NCBI RefSeq assembly: GCF_000190375.1
Contig: NZ_AEWG01000079.1
Location: 1-53,625 of the forward strand
Direction: 5' to 3'
Source of the DNA: Rubrivivax benzoatilyticus JA2 = ATCC BAA-35
Lineage (GTDB): Bacteria; Pseudomonadota; Gammaproteobacteria; Burkholderiales; Burkholderiaceae_C
DNA: 53,625 nucleotides
The stretch's first letter is position 1, and every line of letters begins with the position of its first letter. Positions 53,271-53,625 of this stretch are shown piece after piece. The notes below the pieces were generated by a model, which was given only the letters and a program-made list of their open reading frames with translations, did not search any database and was not told where the DNA came from. A program made the translations under genes and the position numbers.

Positions 53271-53310
53271 GCCGGGGCTCGGCCGCGCCGGCTGGTTATG
53301 CTCGCGCCCG

Positions 53311-53625
53311 ATGCGCCGCCGCCGCCACCCTGACGACCGACACCCTGCCTCGCGGCTGGGGCTGACGTTCGCCGTCGTCTTCGCGCTGCTGGCAGCGCAA
53401 TGGCTGGGGCTGGCGCACACGGTGCTGCACGGCACGGCGCCAGCGCCGTCGGCCGTGCAGGCGTCCGGCCATCCGCCGTCGCCGCACCCCGCGCACGACG
53501 CTGCGCCGGCACACGAACACCGTCACGGTCTGGCGGCGCTGTTCGCCGGCCACGACGACGGCAGCGCCGACTGCCGGCTCTACGACCAGCTCGCCCACGC
53601 CGAGCCGCTGCCGCCGGCGCTGCCG
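53311..53625 (+). CDS. His-rich exported protein, cut by the window end
   Basis: At least 105 codons with no stop before the window end. The start is MRRRRHPDDRHPASRLG, then a hydrophobic helix (LTFAVVFALLAAQWLGLAHT), then a His-rich region (HPPSPHPAHDAAPAHEHRHG, FAGHDDGSADCRLYDQLAHA). The pattern fits small exported proteins near metal-uptake genes in Burkholderiales, from memory; a role in metal binding is a guess. It starts 40 bp after the LysR stop on the same strand. Confidence 0.65.
   Translation, partial: MRRRRHPDDRHPASRLGLTFAVVFALLAAQWLGLAHTVLHGTAPAPSAVQASGHPPSPHPAHDAAPAHEHRHGLAALFAGHDDGSADCRLYDQLAHAEPLPPALP

Overview
The window is 53.6 kb of high-GC chromosomal DNA with dense genes and long spurious antisense ORFs. 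Gene content and order point to a betaproteobacterium of the order Burkholderiales, near Rubrivivax/Leptothrix-type genera; this is inference, since no rRNA is present. Evidence includes a GntR-sdhCDAB-sdhE-gltA cluster with mdh divergent, an E. coli-type SucCD, an ArgG of the long class, and a PEP-CTERM protein. No tRNA, rRNA or CRISPR array was seen.

Layout. (1) 1-5.8 kb: propionate / methylmalonyl-CoA genes on the minus strand (mutase, MeaB GTPase, carboxyltransferase beta subunit), with a divergent FCD-type GntR regulator and a shared AT-rich motif between them. (2) 5.9-19.7 kb: a nearly complete TCA block: sucCD; gntR-sdhCDAB-sdhE-gltA on the minus strand; mdh, a CitE-like lyase and acnB on the plus strand. 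The same palindrome, GTCTTAYATAAGAC, lies between gntR and mdh and again before acnB, suggesting one regulon. (3) 19.9-33.4 kb: housekeeping and accessory genes: a class A PBP, an orphan ParA-like ATPase, exonuclease I, a phasin-like protein, a Tat/lipoprotein nitroreductase, a GST, a two-gene BLUF photoreceptor/EAL unit, small membrane proteins and lipoproteins, a methyltransferase and a PlsC-like acyltransferase. (4) 33.5-38.9 kb: a chromosomal integron, the most interesting region. It has an IntI-type integrase, an attI-side region, two small gene cassettes with one clear attC and one degraded attC, an IS110-family element, and a distal two-gene unit ending in a HEPN-domain protein. The cassette genes are visibly AT-richer than the host genes. 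(5) 38.9-53.6 kb: UspA, serC, a secreted 23-residue-repeat protein, an OmpA-like protein, argG, riboflavin synthase, an AlkD-like HEAT protein, an ArsC-like reductase, a class V aminotransferase, a PEP-CTERM protein, a subtilisin with Ig-like repeats, a propionyl/acetyl-CoA transferase, a LysR regulator, and a His-rich protein cut by the window end.

A family of hairpin repeats with the arm GGGGTCAGGTCT occurs at three intergenic places (19.7, 23.1 and 43.5 kb), and a different REP-like hairpin sits at the window start. Several intrinsic terminators are clear. Functions are assigned by recognising protein families from sequence; no database search was possible.
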